Shown: positions 1 through 9,967 of the stretch, in pieces
How the letters are laid out: every line of letters begins with the position of its first letter
Numbering within the stretch: position 1 is the first letter of the stretch
Assembly: GCA_041395865.1 (NCBI GenBank)
Contig: JAWKZQ010000007.1
Span: 62,001 to 126,000, forward strand
Origin: IMCC2047 sp041395865
GTDB taxonomy: Bacteria; Pseudomonadota; Gammaproteobacteria; Pseudomonadales; IMCC2047
Length of the DNA: 64,000 bases
Reading direction: 5' to 3'
Translations under genes and position numbers: made by a program
Notes under the pieces: model-generated
Told to the model about the DNA's origin: nothing
The model's database searches: none
The model's input: only the letters and a program-made list of their open reading frames with translations

Positions 1-1
1 G

Positions 2-2515
2 GCGGTTGGCAAAGACCATAATTTCATCGAGCCGGTTCACCTGCTGTTAGCCATGCTGGAGCAGCAGGGCGGCTCCATCAAGCCATTACTGCAACGCGCC
101 GGTTGCGATGTGCGCAACCTGCGTAATGAGCTGGATGCGGCGTTTGCGAACATGCCGCAGGTTCAGGGTGGCCAGGGTGACGTGACGGTTTCCAATGAGC
201 TGGGTCGGGTGTTGAACGTTACGGACAAGTTGGCCCAGCAGCGCAACGACCAGTATATTTCCAGCGAATTGGTTTTGCTGGCCATGCTGGAGGTCAAAGG
301 AGCGGCATCACGGTTGCTGGAGAAATCCGGAACCAATAAAGCCCGCCTGGAGCAGGCGATTGAGCAGGTGCGCGGCGGTGAACAGGTCAATGATCCGAAT
401 GCCGAAGGGAACCGCCAGGCATTGGAAAAATACACCATCGACCTTACCGAGCGGGCCGAAACAGGCAAGCTTGATCCGGTAGTGGGGCGCGACGAAGAAA
501 TACGCCGCACCGTACAGGTATTGCAGCGCCGTACTAAAAACAACCCGGTACTGATCGGCGAGCCCGGCGTCGGTAAAACGGCGATCGTAGAGGGTTTGGC
601 ACAGCGTATAGTCAATGGCGAAGTGCCTGAAGGCCTGCAGGATAAGCGTGTGCTGTCGCTTGATATGGGCGCATTGATTGCCGGTGCGAAATTTCGTGGT
701 GAGTTTGAGGAGCGCCTCAAAGCGGTACTGAATGAGCTGAGCAAGCAGGAAGGCCGCATTATTCTGTTTATCGATGAGCTGCACACCATGGTTGGCGCGG
801 GTAAAGGCGAAGGGGCCATGGATGCCGGTAACATGCTGAAACCTGCATTGGCCCGTGGCGAGTTACACTGTGTCGGCGCTACGACCCTGGATGAATACCG
901 CCAGTATGTCGAGAAGGATGCAGCTCTGGAACGACGTTTCCAGAAAGTGTTGGTCGATGAGCCCTCGGAGGAGGATACCATCGCTATCTTGCGCGGACTG
1001 AAGGAGCGCTATGAAGTGCACCACGGCGTTGAAATTACCGACTCTGCGATTATCGCAGCGGCAAAACTGTCACACCGCTACATTACTGATCGCCAGCTGC
1101 CCGACAAGGCGATTGACCTGATTGACGAAGCGGGTAGCCGTATTCGGATGGAAATTGATTCCAAGCCTGAGAGTATGGATCGCCTGGACCGGCGCTTGAT
1201 CCAATTGAAAATTGAACGCGAGGCGCTCAAGAAGGAGGAAGATCCGGCGGCTAAAAAACGTTTGCAAAAACTGGACGAGGATATTGCCGCTCTGGAGCGG
1301 GAATATGCCGATCTTGATGAAGTGTTAAAAGCGGAAAAGGCCAGTCTACAGGGCACTCAGCAGTACAAGAGTGAGTTGGAAAATGCTCGGATTGAGCTTG
1401 AGGCCGCCCATCGGGCAGGTGATCTGGCGAAAATGTCTGAACTCCAATACGGCATTATTCCAGCGCTGGAAAAGAAAATTGCCGAAGCGGCCGATCATAA
1501 GGACATGGAAATGACGCTGTTGCGCAACAAGGTTACCGACGAAGAGGTTGCTGAAGTCGTGTCCCGCTGGACCGGTATACCTGTTTCCAAAATGCTGGAA
1601 GGCGAGCGTGAAAAACTGCTGCGCATGGAGGATAGCCTGCATCAGCGCGTTATCGGGCAGGACGAGGCGGTTATGGCCGTGGCAAATGCGGTGCGCCGCT
1701 CGCGGGCCGGCTTGTCTGACCCCAACCGTCCTAATGGTTCGTTCCTGTTCCTTGGCCCGACTGGGGTTGGTAAAACCGAGTTGTGCAAATCCCTGGCTGA
1801 GTTCCTGTTCGATACGGAAGAGGCAATGGTTCGTATTGATATGTCCGAGTTTATGGAGAAGCACTCGGTTGCCAGGTTGATTGGCGCGCCTCCCGGCTAT
1901 GTCGGTTATGAAGAGGGCGGCTACCTGACTGAAGCTGTGCGGCGCAAGCCCTATTCGGTGCTGTTACTCGACGAGGTTGAAAAGGCGCATCCGGATGTCT
2001 TTAATATCCTGTTGCAGGTTCTCGAGGATGGGCGCCTGACGGATGGGCAGGGGCGTACGGTCGATTTCCGTAATACGGTAGTGGTGATGACCTCCAACCT
2101 GGGGTCGGATATCATCCAGACGCTGGCAGGCGAAAGCAATTATGCGCAGATGCGTGATGCGGTGATGGATGTGGTAAGCCACCACTTCCGCCCGGAATTC
2201 ATCAACCGCGTTGATGAAACGGTGGTATTCCATCCGCTGCAAAAAGCGCAGATTCGCGGTATTGCTGAAATTCAGCTCCAGCAGCTTAGAAGTCGTCTGC
2301 AGGAAAAAGAGCTGGCGCTTGAAATTAGCGATACGGCGATGGATAACCTGGTCGAGGCTGGTTTTGATCCGGTTTATGGAGCGCGGCCCCTGAAGCGGGC
2401 GATTCAGCAGAAAGTGGAGAACCCGCTGGCGCAGGCAATTCTTGCCGGCGAATTTGTGCCGGGTGATACCATTGTGGTGGGTTTTGCGGATGGGCAGTTA
2501 AGCTTTTCCAAATAA
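2..2515 (+). CDS. clpB: ATP-dependent disaggregase ClpB, 5' end cut by window edge
   Basis: ClpB is a hexameric AAA+ chaperone of the cytoplasm that works with DnaK/DnaJ/GrpE to pull polypeptides out of aggregates after heat stress. The frame is open from base 2, with the typical N-domain sequence GKDHNFIEPVHLL, so the true start lies roughly 20-25 codons upstream. About 837 residues are present; the family is near 857-860. The order is N-domain, first AAA+ module (Walker A GEPGVGKT at nt 557-583, Walker B FIDELH), a long charged coiled-coil middle domain (about nt 1180-1520), then the second AAA+ module (GPTGVGKT near nt 1754, LLLDEVEKAHP) and the C-terminal domain. The middle domain separates ClpB from ClpA and ClpC. 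An intrinsic terminator follows directly. Confidence 0.97.
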   Translation, partial: AVGKDHNFIEPVHLLLAMLEQQGGSIKPLLQRAGCDVRNLRNELDAAFANMPQVQGGQGDVTVSNELGRVLNVTDKLAQQRNDQYISSELVLLAMLEVKGAASRLLEKSGTNKARLEQAIEQVRGGEQVNDPNAEGNRQALEKYTIDLTERAETGKLDPVVGRDEEIRRTVQVLQRRTKNNPVLIGEPGVGKTAIVEGLAQRIVNGEVPEGLQDKRVLSLDMGALIAGAKFRGEFEERLKAVLNELSKQEGRIILFIDELHTMVGAGKGEGAMDAGNMLKPALARGELHCVGATTLDEYRQYVEKDAALERRFQKVLVDEPSEEDTIAILRGLKERYEVHHGVEITDSAIIAAAKLSHRYITDRQLPDKAIDLIDEAGSRIRMEIDSKPESMDRLDRRLIQLKIEREALKKEEDPAAKKRLQKLDEDIAALEREYADLDEVLKAEKASLQGTQQYKSELENARIELEAAHRAGDLAKMSELQYGIIPALEKKIAEAADHKDMEMTLLRNKVTDEEVAEVVSRWTGIPVSKMLEGEREKLLRMEDSLHQRVIGQDEAVMAVANAVRRSRAGLSDPNRPNGSFLFLGPTGVGKTELCKSLAEFLFDTEEAMVRIDMSEFMEKHSVARLIGAPPGYVGYEEGGYLTEAVRRKPYSVLLLDEVEKAHPDVFNILLQVLEDGRLTDGQGRTVDFRNTVVVMTSNLGSDIIQTLAGESNYAQMRDAVMDVVSHHFRPEFINRVDETVVFHPLQKAQIRGIAEIQLQQLRSRLQEKELALEISDTAMDNLVEAGFDPVYGARPLKRAIQQKVENPLAQAILAGEFVPGDTIVVGFADGQLSFSK

Positions 2516-2529
2516 ATGATGTGCCCGCA

Positions 2530-2555
2530 AAAAAGGCGCCAACAGGCGCCTTTTT
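2530..2555. terminator. Bidirectional intrinsic terminator between clpB and the DUF4124 gene
   Basis: A perfect inverted repeat (AAAAAGGCGCC, loop AACA, then GGCGCC plus five T) lies between two convergent genes. It has an A-run on one side and a T-run on the other, so it can stop transcription in both directions. Confidence 0.85.
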
Positions 2556-2574
2556 GTTTGTATCAGAATTCGGT

Positions 2575-3060
2575 TCAAGATTCTGAGCAGTTTTCTTCGA
2601 TCATTTTTTCAGCTTCCTGCTTTTTCTCCTGGATTTCCTGTTCTGTCAGGAAACGAAACTCGCCATCCTCGCCAAGAATTCTGACTCGCGCATTTTCCTG
2701 GATTGCTTTTAGGTTGCTTTGTGCGCCGCGGCAGTTTTCCGCTCGAATTTTCGCTTGCTCTTCGGCGATTTTTTGCTGCTCTTCGTAACTGGCTTTTTGC
2801 TGCACAGAGGTTTTTTCAGCTTCACGTTGCTGTTCCAGGCGCTGTTGGGCTTTTTTTGCCTCCGCCGCCGGTACTTCGCCGTAGGTTTTAACCAGGGAGT
2901 AGTCTTTATCGGCAGGCGCTCGCTCACCATAGTGGGTGACACCCTCTTCGTCGACCCATTTGTAAACTTGGCCGGCTGATAGGTGGGGGGATAGCAAGAG
3001 GGCGAAAAGAGGAATACTCAGCATTCTTGCCGTGCGCATAATCGGTTGATCTTTTTTCAT
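2575..3060 (-). CDS. Small exported DUF4124-domain protein
   Basis: This 161-residue protein of unknown function begins with a signal-peptide-like segment (hydrophobic core LSIPLFALLLSP, cleavage plausible after SAG). It continues with the DUF4124 signature QVYKWVDEEGVTHYGERAP, known from many periplasmic proteins of gammaproteobacteria. The rest is a charged, Glu/Gln/Lys-rich coiled-coil-like region (about residues 68-110), then a short C-terminal part with two cysteines (NCRG and ENCSES) that could form a disulfide. A second in-frame ATG seven codons later (3039) is an equally possible start; neither has a strong ribosome-binding site. The gene is convergent with clpB and shares its terminator. 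Location in the envelope is inferred; no reaction can be assigned. Confidence 0.75.
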   Translation of the reverse strand: MKKDQPIMRTARMLSIPLFALLLSPHLSAGQVYKWVDEEGVTHYGERAPADKDYSLVKTYGEVPAAEAKKAQQRLEQQREAEKTSVQQKASYEEQQKIAEEQAKIRAENCRGAQSNLKAIQENARVRILGEDGEFRFLTEQEIQEKKQEAEKMIEENCSES

Positions 3061-3212
3061 TGTGGCGTCCGTATAGGGAAATAATGAGCCCTGGTTTTTC
3101 AGGCCGAACTGCTATTTGACTTAGTATAGACGGCTTCGATTTTTTTTCTAAAAAACTCAGGCGCTAAATTTATCTGGCTAAAGGCTGTTTTGGTTGAACA
3201 AGTCATTACAAA

Positions 3213-3266
3213 GTGTCAGAATTACGGGTTCTCTGGGGCGGTTTATCTACGCTCTTGTTAGATTGA
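3213..3266 (+). CDS. Possible leucine-rich leader peptide of the ilv operon
   Basis: A 17-codon frame starting with GTG (peptide VSELRVLWGGLSTLLLD) ends 60 bases before the ilvI start. Six of its 17 codons are Leu, three of them consecutive at the end, and one internal codon is Val. It sits just upstream of a terminator-like hairpin (3281-3303). That is the arrangement of leader-peptide attenuators of branched-chain amino-acid operons. Against it, no clear Shine-Dalgarno sequence precedes the GTG, and the frame is short enough to occur by chance. Confidence 0.35.
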   Translation: MSELRVLWGGLSTLLLD

Positions 3267-3280
3267 AAATTCTTGAATGT

Positions 3281-3314
3281 CGCCCGTTCAGTTAGAGCGG
3301 GCGATTTTGTTATT
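3281..3314 (+). promoter_or_regulatory. Putative transcription attenuator upstream of ilvI
   Basis: The repeat CGCCCGTT / AGCGGGCG (3281-3288 and 3296-3303, loop of 7) is followed by the T-rich stretch ATTTTGTTATT, which resembles an intrinsic terminator inside the ilv leader. The upstream segment GGGCGG (3236-3241) can pair with TCGCCC (3280-3285), so an alternative fold that opens the terminator is possible. Control by translation of the Leu-rich frame upstream is inferred. Confidence 0.45.
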
Positions 3315-3326
3315 AAGGTGAGGCAA

Positions 3327-5060
3327 GTGGAATTATTGTCCGGTGGTGAGATGTTAATGCGAGCGCTGCAGGATGAAGGTGTTGAATACATCTTCGGCTA
3401 TCCCGGCGGCTCGGCGTTGCACATCTACGACGCGTTGTTTAAGCAAGATAAAATCCAGCATATTTTGGTGCGTCATGAACAGGCTGCGACTCACGCAGCT
3501 GACGGTTATACGCGCTCCAGCGGCAAGCCGGGGGTGGTGCTGGTAACTTCTGGCCCGGGCGCTACCAATGCGATTACCGGTATTGCTACCGCTTACACCG
3601 ACTCTATTCCCATGGTTGTTTTGTCTGGTCAGGTCCCTGCCGAGAAGGTGGGTGAAGATGCTTTCCAGGAAACAGACATGATTGGCGTGTCTCGCCCTAT
3701 CGTTAAGCACAGCTTTATCGTGAAGCGGGCGGACGAGATTCCGGAAATTATCAAGAAAGCGTTCCATATTGCGACAACGGGCCGTCCAGGACCGGTGGTG
3801 ATTGATATCCCGAAAAACACCACGGCCCCTACGGAGCGTTTCCCCTATAACTTTCCGGAAAAAGTGAGTCTGCGCTCCTATAACCCCTCTGTTAAGGGGC
3901 ACCCGAAACAGATTAAGAAGGCCGTGGATTTGTTGCTTCAGGCCAAGCGTCCCGTTATTTATATCGGCGGTGGCGTGATTCTGGGGGGGGCAAGCGAAGA
4001 GCTTCGCGAGTTGGCTGAGATTCTTGGCTATCCGGTGACCAATACGCTGATGGGCCTGGGTGCCCACCCGGGTACGCATAAGCAAAACCTCGGCATGTTG
4101 GGTATGCACGGCACCTTCGAGGCCAATACCGCGATGCACCACAGCGATTTGATTTTTGCGGTGGGTGCGCGTTTTGATGACCGTGTGACCAATACCGTTA
4201 GCAAATTCTGTCCTAATGCGACCATTGTGCATGTGGATATTGATCCAGCGACAATCTCCAAGATCGTCGAGGCTCATGTGCCGGTTGTTGGCGATGTTAA
4301 GGATGTGCTGACGCGGATTCTCGAGCAGGTTAAGGCTTCTGATGTTAAGCCTGACCAGGAAGCGCTCGAGGCTTGGTGGAAGCAGATAAACGAGTGGCGC
4401 CAACGTTACGGCTTGCAGGTCGCTCCACGCTATAAAACTGACGGCGAATTGATGATGCCGCAGGAAGTGGTGCAAATGCTTTATAAGGTAACGAACGGTG
4501 AAGCCTATGTGTCCTCCGATGTTGGGCAACACCAGATGTTTGCGGCCCAGTATTACCTGTTTGACGAGCCGCGTCGCTGGCTTAACTCCGGTGGTCTCGG
4601 AACCATGGGCTATGGTTTGCCGGCGGCGATGGGCGCGCAATTTGCGCACCGTGATGCCAACGTTGTGTGCGTGACGGGTGAAGGCAGTATCCAGATGTGT
4701 ATTCAGGAGCTTTCAACCTGCATGCAATATAACCTGCCTGTGAAGATCATCTGCCTCAATAACTCGGCATTGGGTATGGTGAAACAGTGGCAGGATATGC
4801 ACTACGAAGGGCGTTACTCGGAAATTCTCTACGAAGACTCGTTGCCGGATTTTGTGAAGCTGGCAGAGGCATATGGTCACGTGGGTATGAGAGTGACCAA
4901 GCGTGAAGAGCTGGAAGAAAAGATGCGTGAGTGCTTTGCGCTTAAGGATCGGCTGGTATTTATGGATATTCAGGTGGATCCAAGCGAGCACGTTTATCCC
5001 ATGCAGATTGCGCCGGGAGCCATGCGCGATATGTGGGTTAGTAAGACGGAGCGTACCTGA
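3327..5060 (+). CDS. ilvI: Acetolactate synthase, large (catalytic) subunit
   Basis: This enzyme makes 2-acetolactate from two pyruvates, or 2-aceto-2-hydroxybutyrate from pyruvate and 2-oxobutyrate. It is the first common step of Val/Leu/Ile synthesis and needs ThDP, Mg2+ and FAD. The chosen start is GTG 3327, preceded by AAGGTGAGG; the protein then begins VELLSGGEML, as in relatives, and has 577 residues (family about 570-590). The ThDP-activating Glu is E51 (VRHEQAATHAADG). The Mg-ThDP motif reads GEGS followed by LNN, GEG rather than GDG, as I recall for Pseudomonas homologues. The gene overlaps ilvH by one base. An upstream in-frame ATG at 3273 lies inside the leader hairpin region and is not favoured. 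Confidence 0.95.
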   Translation: MELLSGGEMLMRALQDEGVEYIFGYPGGSALHIYDALFKQDKIQHILVRHEQAATHAADGYTRSSGKPGVVLVTSGPGATNAITGIATAYTDSIPMVVLSGQVPAEKVGEDAFQETDMIGVSRPIVKHSFIVKRADEIPEIIKKAFHIATTGRPGPVVIDIPKNTTAPTERFPYNFPEKVSLRSYNPSVKGHPKQIKKAVDLLLQAKRPVIYIGGGVILGGASEELRELAEILGYPVTNTLMGLGAHPGTHKQNLGMLGMHGTFEANTAMHHSDLIFAVGARFDDRVTNTVSKFCPNATIVHVDIDPATISKIVEAHVPVVGDVKDVLTRILEQVKASDVKPDQEALEAWWKQINEWRQRYGLQVAPRYKTDGELMMPQEVVQMLYKVTNGEAYVSSDVGQHQMFAAQYYLFDEPRRWLNSGGLGTMGYGLPAAMGAQFAHRDANVVCVTGEGSIQMCIQELSTCMQYNLPVKIICLNNSALGMVKQWQDMHYEGRYSEILYEDSLPDFVKLAEAYGHVGMRVTKREELEEKMRECFALKDRLVFMDIQVDPSEHVYPMQIAPGAMRDMWVSKTERT

Positions 5061-5551
5061 TGAGACACATTATTTCGGTATTGGTGGAAAACGAGCCAGG
5101 TGCCTTGTCGCGTATTGTCGGTCTGTTTGCCCAGCGTAACTACAATATCATGAGCTTGAATGTGGCGCCGACAGAAGATGAGACCCTGTCCCGTGTCACC
5201 ATTACCACCTTTGGCTCGGATCGCGTGATTGAGCAAATCACTAAGCACCTTAATCGCCTGATTGATGTGGTGAAGGTAATGGATTTGGCAGACGCCGCAC
5301 ATATCGAGCGTGAGTTGTTGCTGGTTAAGGTGCGGGCCGTGGGTGCGCAGCGCGAAGAGATTAAGCGGGTTACAGATATTTTCCGCGGGCAGATTATTGA
5401 TGTGACGCCATCGATTTTTACGATTCAGTTGGCGGGTACCAGCAGCAAGCTGGATGCTTTTCTTGAAGCGATCGACCCGCTGCTGGTGATGGAAGTTGTG
5501 CGTACTGGTGTCTCGGGTATTGCGCGCGGTGAGCGTCACTTAAGCGTTTAA
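5060..5551 (+). CDS. ilvH: Acetolactate synthase, small regulatory subunit
   Basis: At 163 residues this matches the length of E. coli IlvH. An N-terminal ACT domain (HIISVLVENEPGALSRIVGLF) is expected to bind valine for feedback inhibition and to stimulate the large subunit. The second half is the ALS_ss_C domain. The start ATG overlaps the ilvI stop (TGATG), which indicates translational coupling and equal subunit supply. The gene lies between ilvI and ilvC in the standard ilvIHC order. The protein is cytoplasmic and forms a complex with IlvI. Confidence 0.95.
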   Translation: MRHIISVLVENEPGALSRIVGLFAQRNYNIMSLNVAPTEDETLSRVTITTFGSDRVIEQITKHLNRLIDVVKVMDLADAAHIERELLLVKVRAVGAQREEIKRVTDIFRGQIIDVTPSIFTIQLAGTSSKLDAFLEAIDPLLVMEVVRTGVSGIARGERHLSV

Positions 5552-5592
5552 ATTTTTAATGATTGATTGAAAAACCATTTTCAGAGGTTGAT

Positions 5593-6603
5593 ATGCAAAG
5601 GTATTACGACAAAGATTGCGATCTTTCCATTATCCAGGGCAAGAAAGTTGCCATTATTGGTTATGGTTCCCAGGGCCACGCCCACGCCTGTAACCTGAAC
5701 GACTCGGGCGTTAATGTGACCGTTGGCCTGCGCGCCGGCTCTTCTTCGATTGCGAAGGCAGAAGCTCACGGCCTGAAAGTATCACCGGTGCCTGAAGCGG
5801 TTGCTAACGCTGATGTGGTCATGATTTTGACGCCGGACGAATTTCAGTCCCAGCTGTACAAGGCTGAAATCGAGCCAAATATCAAAGAAGGGGCGACCCT
5901 GGCTTTTGCGCACGGCTTTGCTATTCACTATAACCAGGTTGTTCCTCGTGCTGACCTGGATGTCATCATGGTTGCACCGAAGGCGCCTGGCCATACTGTG
6001 CGCTCCGAATTTGTGAAGGGTGGCGGTATTCCTGACCTGATCGCGATCTACCAGAACGCTTCTGGTAAGGCAAAAGATCTGGCCCTGTCCTATGCGTCTG
6101 CTATTGGTGGTGGCCGTACCGGTATCCTGGAAACCACATTCAAAGATGAAACAGAGACGGACCTGTTTGGTGAACAGGCTGTGCTGTGTGGTGGCGCCGT
6201 TGAGCTGGTCAAGATGGGCTTCGAAACTTTGGTTGAAGCGGGTTACGAGCCTGAAATGGCTTACTTCGAATGCCTGCATGAGTTGAAGCTGATTGTTGAC
6301 CTGATGTACGAAGGCGGTATCGCCAATATGAACTACTCCATTTCCAATAATGCGGAATACGGTGAGTACGTAACGGGTCCAGAGGTTATTAATGAGCAGT
6401 CTCGCGAAGCGATGCGCAACGCGCTGAAGCGTATTCAGGATGGCGAGTACGCGAAAATGTTCATTGCTGAAGGGCAGACAAACTACCCTTCAATGACTGC
6501 GCGTCGTCGTAATAATGCAGCTCATCCGATTGAGGTTGTGGGTGGCGAACTGCGTACCATGATGCCGTGGATTAACAAAATCGTAGATAAAGAGAAGAAC
6601 TAA
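5593..6603 (+). CDS. ilvC: Ketol-acid reductoisomerase (class I, NADP-dependent)
   Basis: The enzyme isomerises and reduces acetolactate or acetohydroxybutyrate to dihydroxy acids, the second step of Val/Leu/Ile synthesis. The 336-residue length is that of short class I enzymes. The Rossmann motif is GYGSQG (residues 23-28), followed by GLRAGS, whose Arg47 and Ser50 fit NADPH binding. The knotted C-terminal domain keeps the metal-ligand region (FKDETETDLFGEQ). The ATG at 5593 is preceded by CAGAGG. An in-frame ATG ten codons upstream gives a non-homologous extension and was not used. It is third in the ilvIHC operon, 41 bases after ilvH, and is followed by a strong terminator. Confidence 0.96.
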   Translation: MQRYYDKDCDLSIIQGKKVAIIGYGSQGHAHACNLNDSGVNVTVGLRAGSSSIAKAEAHGLKVSPVPEAVANADVVMILTPDEFQSQLYKAEIEPNIKEGATLAFAHGFAIHYNQVVPRADLDVIMVAPKAPGHTVRSEFVKGGGIPDLIAIYQNASGKAKDLALSYASAIGGGRTGILETTFKDETETDLFGEQAVLCGGAVELVKMGFETLVEAGYEPEMAYFECLHELKLIVDLMYEGGIANMNYSISNNAEYGEYVTGPEVINEQSREAMRNALKRIQDGEYAKMFIAEGQTNYPSMTARRRNNAAHPIEVVGGELRTMMPWINKIVDKEKN

Positions 6604-6628
6604 GTTCTTGTAGCGATTGTTTACACTC

Positions 6629-6656
6629 AAAAAGCGCGGCCTTGGCCGCGCTTTTT
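6629..6656 (+). terminator. Intrinsic terminator of the ilvIHC operon
   Basis: The 12-bp inverted repeat AAAAAGCGCGGC / GCCGCGCTTTTT with a CTTG loop lies 25 bases after ilvC. It has a GC core and a U-tail. Confidence 0.9.
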
Positions 6657-6726
6657 GTTGGTGGCGTGGCTTAACAGATGGCGCTACTATTGGTGCCTGA
6701 CTACCTATTCCCCTTGCCGATGAGTT

Positions 6727-7452
6727 ATGACTGATATGGAACCTCGCTCAAAATCCAGAGCTGTATACCTGTTGCCTAACCTGTTTACGATGGCGGCCCT
6801 TTTTTGTGGTTTTTATGCGGTTGTTGCCGGTATGCACGGACAGTTTGAAGGTGCCGCAACCGCAATCTTTATTGCTATGATCCTTGATGGTTTTGACGGT
6901 CGCGTGGCGCGGCTGATTGAGGCCGAAAGCGAGTTTGGCGCTCAGTTCGATAGTATGAGTGATGTCGTGGCTTTTGGTGTGGCGCCAGCGATGGTCTCCT
7001 TGAGTTGGGCGCTTTCGACCCTGGGCAAGGTGGGCTGGATGGCCGCCTTCATTTTTATGGCTGGCGCAGCGCTCAGGTTGGCACGGTTTAATGCGCAGAT
7101 CGGCACTGTTGATAAAAAGTACTTTGTGGGATTGGCCAGTCCTCCGGCCGCCGCACTGGTGGCGGCGCTTGTATGGGTGAGTTCACAGGATGGGAATGCT
7201 GTTAATGAGGGCATGGCCTGGCTGGGTGCGGCAGTGGTGGTATGTGCCGGACTGTTAATGGTGAGTAACTTTAAGTACTACAGCTTTAAGAACTTTGATA
7301 TTAAGGGGCGCGTACCCTTTGTGGCCTTGCTGGCTATTGTGATTGTGTTCGCGGTTGTGTTTATTGATCCAGCCCCAATCCTGTTTGCGTTAGCCTTTGT
7401 TTATGCGCTTTCCGGACCGGTGATGTTTTTGTTTGGTAAGCGTTTTCGGTAG
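6727..7452 (+). CDS. pssA: CDP-diacylglycerol--serine O-phosphatidyltransferase
   Basis: This integral inner-membrane enzyme makes phosphatidylserine from CDP-diacylglycerol and L-serine, the step committed to phosphatidylethanolamine. The 241-residue protein carries the CDP-alcohol phosphotransferase signature: DGFDGRVAR, then the downstream Gly, and FDSMSD with the two catalytic/metal Asp. There are about seven hydrophobic segments. It belongs to the CDP-OH-P membrane type, unlike the peripheral phospholipase-D-like PssA of E. coli. It follows ilvC after a terminator, as in Pseudomonas, so it is likely transcribed separately. I could not assign a promoter in the 70-base gap. The rRNA promoter region begins 26 bases after its stop. 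Confidence 0.93.
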   Translation: MTDMEPRSKSRAVYLLPNLFTMAALFCGFYAVVAGMHGQFEGAATAIFIAMILDGFDGRVARLIEAESEFGAQFDSMSDVVAFGVAPAMVSLSWALSTLGKVGWMAAFIFMAGAALRLARFNAQIGTVDKKYFVGLASPPAAALVAALVWVSSQDGNAVNEGMAWLGAAVVVCAGLLMVSNFKYYSFKNFDIKGRVPFVALLAIVIVFAVVFIDPAPILFALAFVYALSGPVMFLFGKRFR

Positions 7453-7478
7453 GCGCTAAAAATAGTTTAAAAAGGAGC

Positions 7479-7506
7479 TTGTTATTGTGGTGCGTGTCGC
7501 TATAAT
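7479..7506 (+). promoter_or_regulatory. rRNA operon promoter P1
   Basis: TTGTTA, 16-bp spacer, TATAAT followed by the GC-rich discriminator GCGCC. First of four similar tandem promoters upstream of 16S, about 590 bases before the gene. Confidence 0.75.
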
Positions 7507-7591
7507 GCGCCTCCTTCTTGTGAGCGGGGTGCTGTTTTTAGGCGCTGGTTTAGAGGTTCGCGAGGTGCAGTAAAAAAGTTAAAATTACTGC

Positions 7592-7619
7592 TTGTTATTA
7601 TGAAAGGCGTGGTTATAAT
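7592..7619 (+). promoter_or_regulatory. rRNA operon promoter P2
   Basis: TTGTTA, 16-bp spacer, TATAAT, then GCGCACC. It is nearly a copy of P1 (both -35 boxes sit in CTTGTTATT) and lies 113 bp downstream of it. Confidence 0.75.
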
Positions 7620-7704
7620 GCGCACCCTCTTGTGACGGAGGCGGCCCGAAAGGGAAGCGGTTTTAAGGGTTACGAGAGGCGGACAAAATAAGTTAAATTA
7701 GTGT

Positions 7705-7732
7705 TTGCCAGCGATGATTGCGGCGCTATAAT
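7705..7732 (+). promoter_or_regulatory. rRNA operon promoter P3
   Basis: TTGCCA, 16-bp spacer, TATAAT. It lies 113 bp downstream of P2, so the P1-P2-P3 spacing is regular. Confidence 0.7.
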
Positions 7733-7818
7733 TGTCCTCCCTTTCGCAGGGTCCCCTAAGGGGTTTTGAGAAAGGAATTTGAACCAAAAAGACTTTGTCA
7801 TTTAATTGAAATAAAGTG

Positions 7819-7846
7819 TTGCGGTTCACCAAAGAGTCGGTATAAT
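7819..7846 (+). promoter_or_regulatory. rRNA operon promoter P4
   Basis: TTGCGG, 16-bp spacer, TATAAT, then GCGCGGC. It lies 114 bp after P3 and is closest to 16S. The GC-rich discriminator is typical of stringently controlled (ppGpp/DksA) stable-RNA promoters; that regulation is inferred. Confidence 0.75.
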
Positions 7847-7877
7847 GCGCGGCTCTTCTGGAGGGGAAGCCCTCCTA

Positions 7878-7888
7878 GCTCTTTAACA
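7878..7888 (+). promoter_or_regulatory. boxA antitermination element in the rRNA leader
   Basis: GCTCTTTAACA matches the rrn boxA core (TGCTCTTTAACA). It lies about 30 bases after the P4 -10 box, where Nus factors and the SuhB/S4 complex assemble to keep polymerase resistant to Rho. The remaining leader to 8073 holds no gene; it contains segments that probably form the RNase III processing stalk of 16S. Confidence 0.75.
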
Positions 7889-8073
7889 GTTTGGAAGCAA
7901 ACGATAGAAACAATACGTGTGGGTGCTTACAGAGGTTAATTTAAGCGATTAAATTATCGAAAGTAAGTATCTCGTGAATTTTCGTGAGTGATTTAGTTTT
8001 CGAGCCAAGTTTAGGGTTTTCACAAAACCCACTTCTTGCCTCTTCTTTCGGGAAGGGTAGAAGTAAAAGATTT

Positions 8074-9614
<1,541 letters not shown>

Positions 9615-9686
9615 AAAGAAGCTTGATTGGCTTCTGTTAAGTACTCACAACGTATTGTTTTTTTGGGTCGGCAGGCCCGCGGAATT

Positions 9687-9763
<77 letters not shown>

Positions 9764-9800
9764 GAATCTGATAGATGAGATTCTCTTGCTAAGGTGTTTA

Positions 9801-9876
9801 GGGGCCATAGCTCAGCTGGGAGAGCGCCTGCTTTGCACGCAGGAGGTCGGCGGTTCGATCCCGCCTGGCTCCACCA
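9801..9876 (+). tRNA. alaT: tRNA-Ala (TGC)
   Basis: A 76-base cloverleaf with anticodon TGC (CTTTGCACG) and encoded CCA. The acceptor stem GGGGCCA pairs with TGGCTCC. It is the second spacer tRNA, 37 bases after tRNA-Ile. Confidence 0.97.
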
Positions 9877-9922
9877 ATACTGCACTGCTGGTCGATACGT
9901 TTGCTTCTGCTGGATAGAAGTT

Positions 9923-9960
9923 AGAGATAAAGCATTGTTGATGCTTTATCTCTGGTTTTT
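9923..9960 (+). other. Terminator-like hairpin in the rRNA spacer
   Basis: A perfect 13-bp inverted repeat, AGAGATAAAGCAT / ATGCTTTATCTCT (9923-9935, 9941-9953, loop TGTTG), is followed by GGTTTTT. It looks like a weak intrinsic terminator or an RNase III processing site inside the rrn transcript and stands just upstream of the second boxA. Confidence 0.6.
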
Positions 9961-9967
9961 GCCAGAC

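Noticed and set aside
2516..2979. Plus-strand open frames opposite the DUF4124 gene
   Set aside because: They start in the clpB terminator region and have no protein features; the minus-strand frame has a signal peptide and a known domain.
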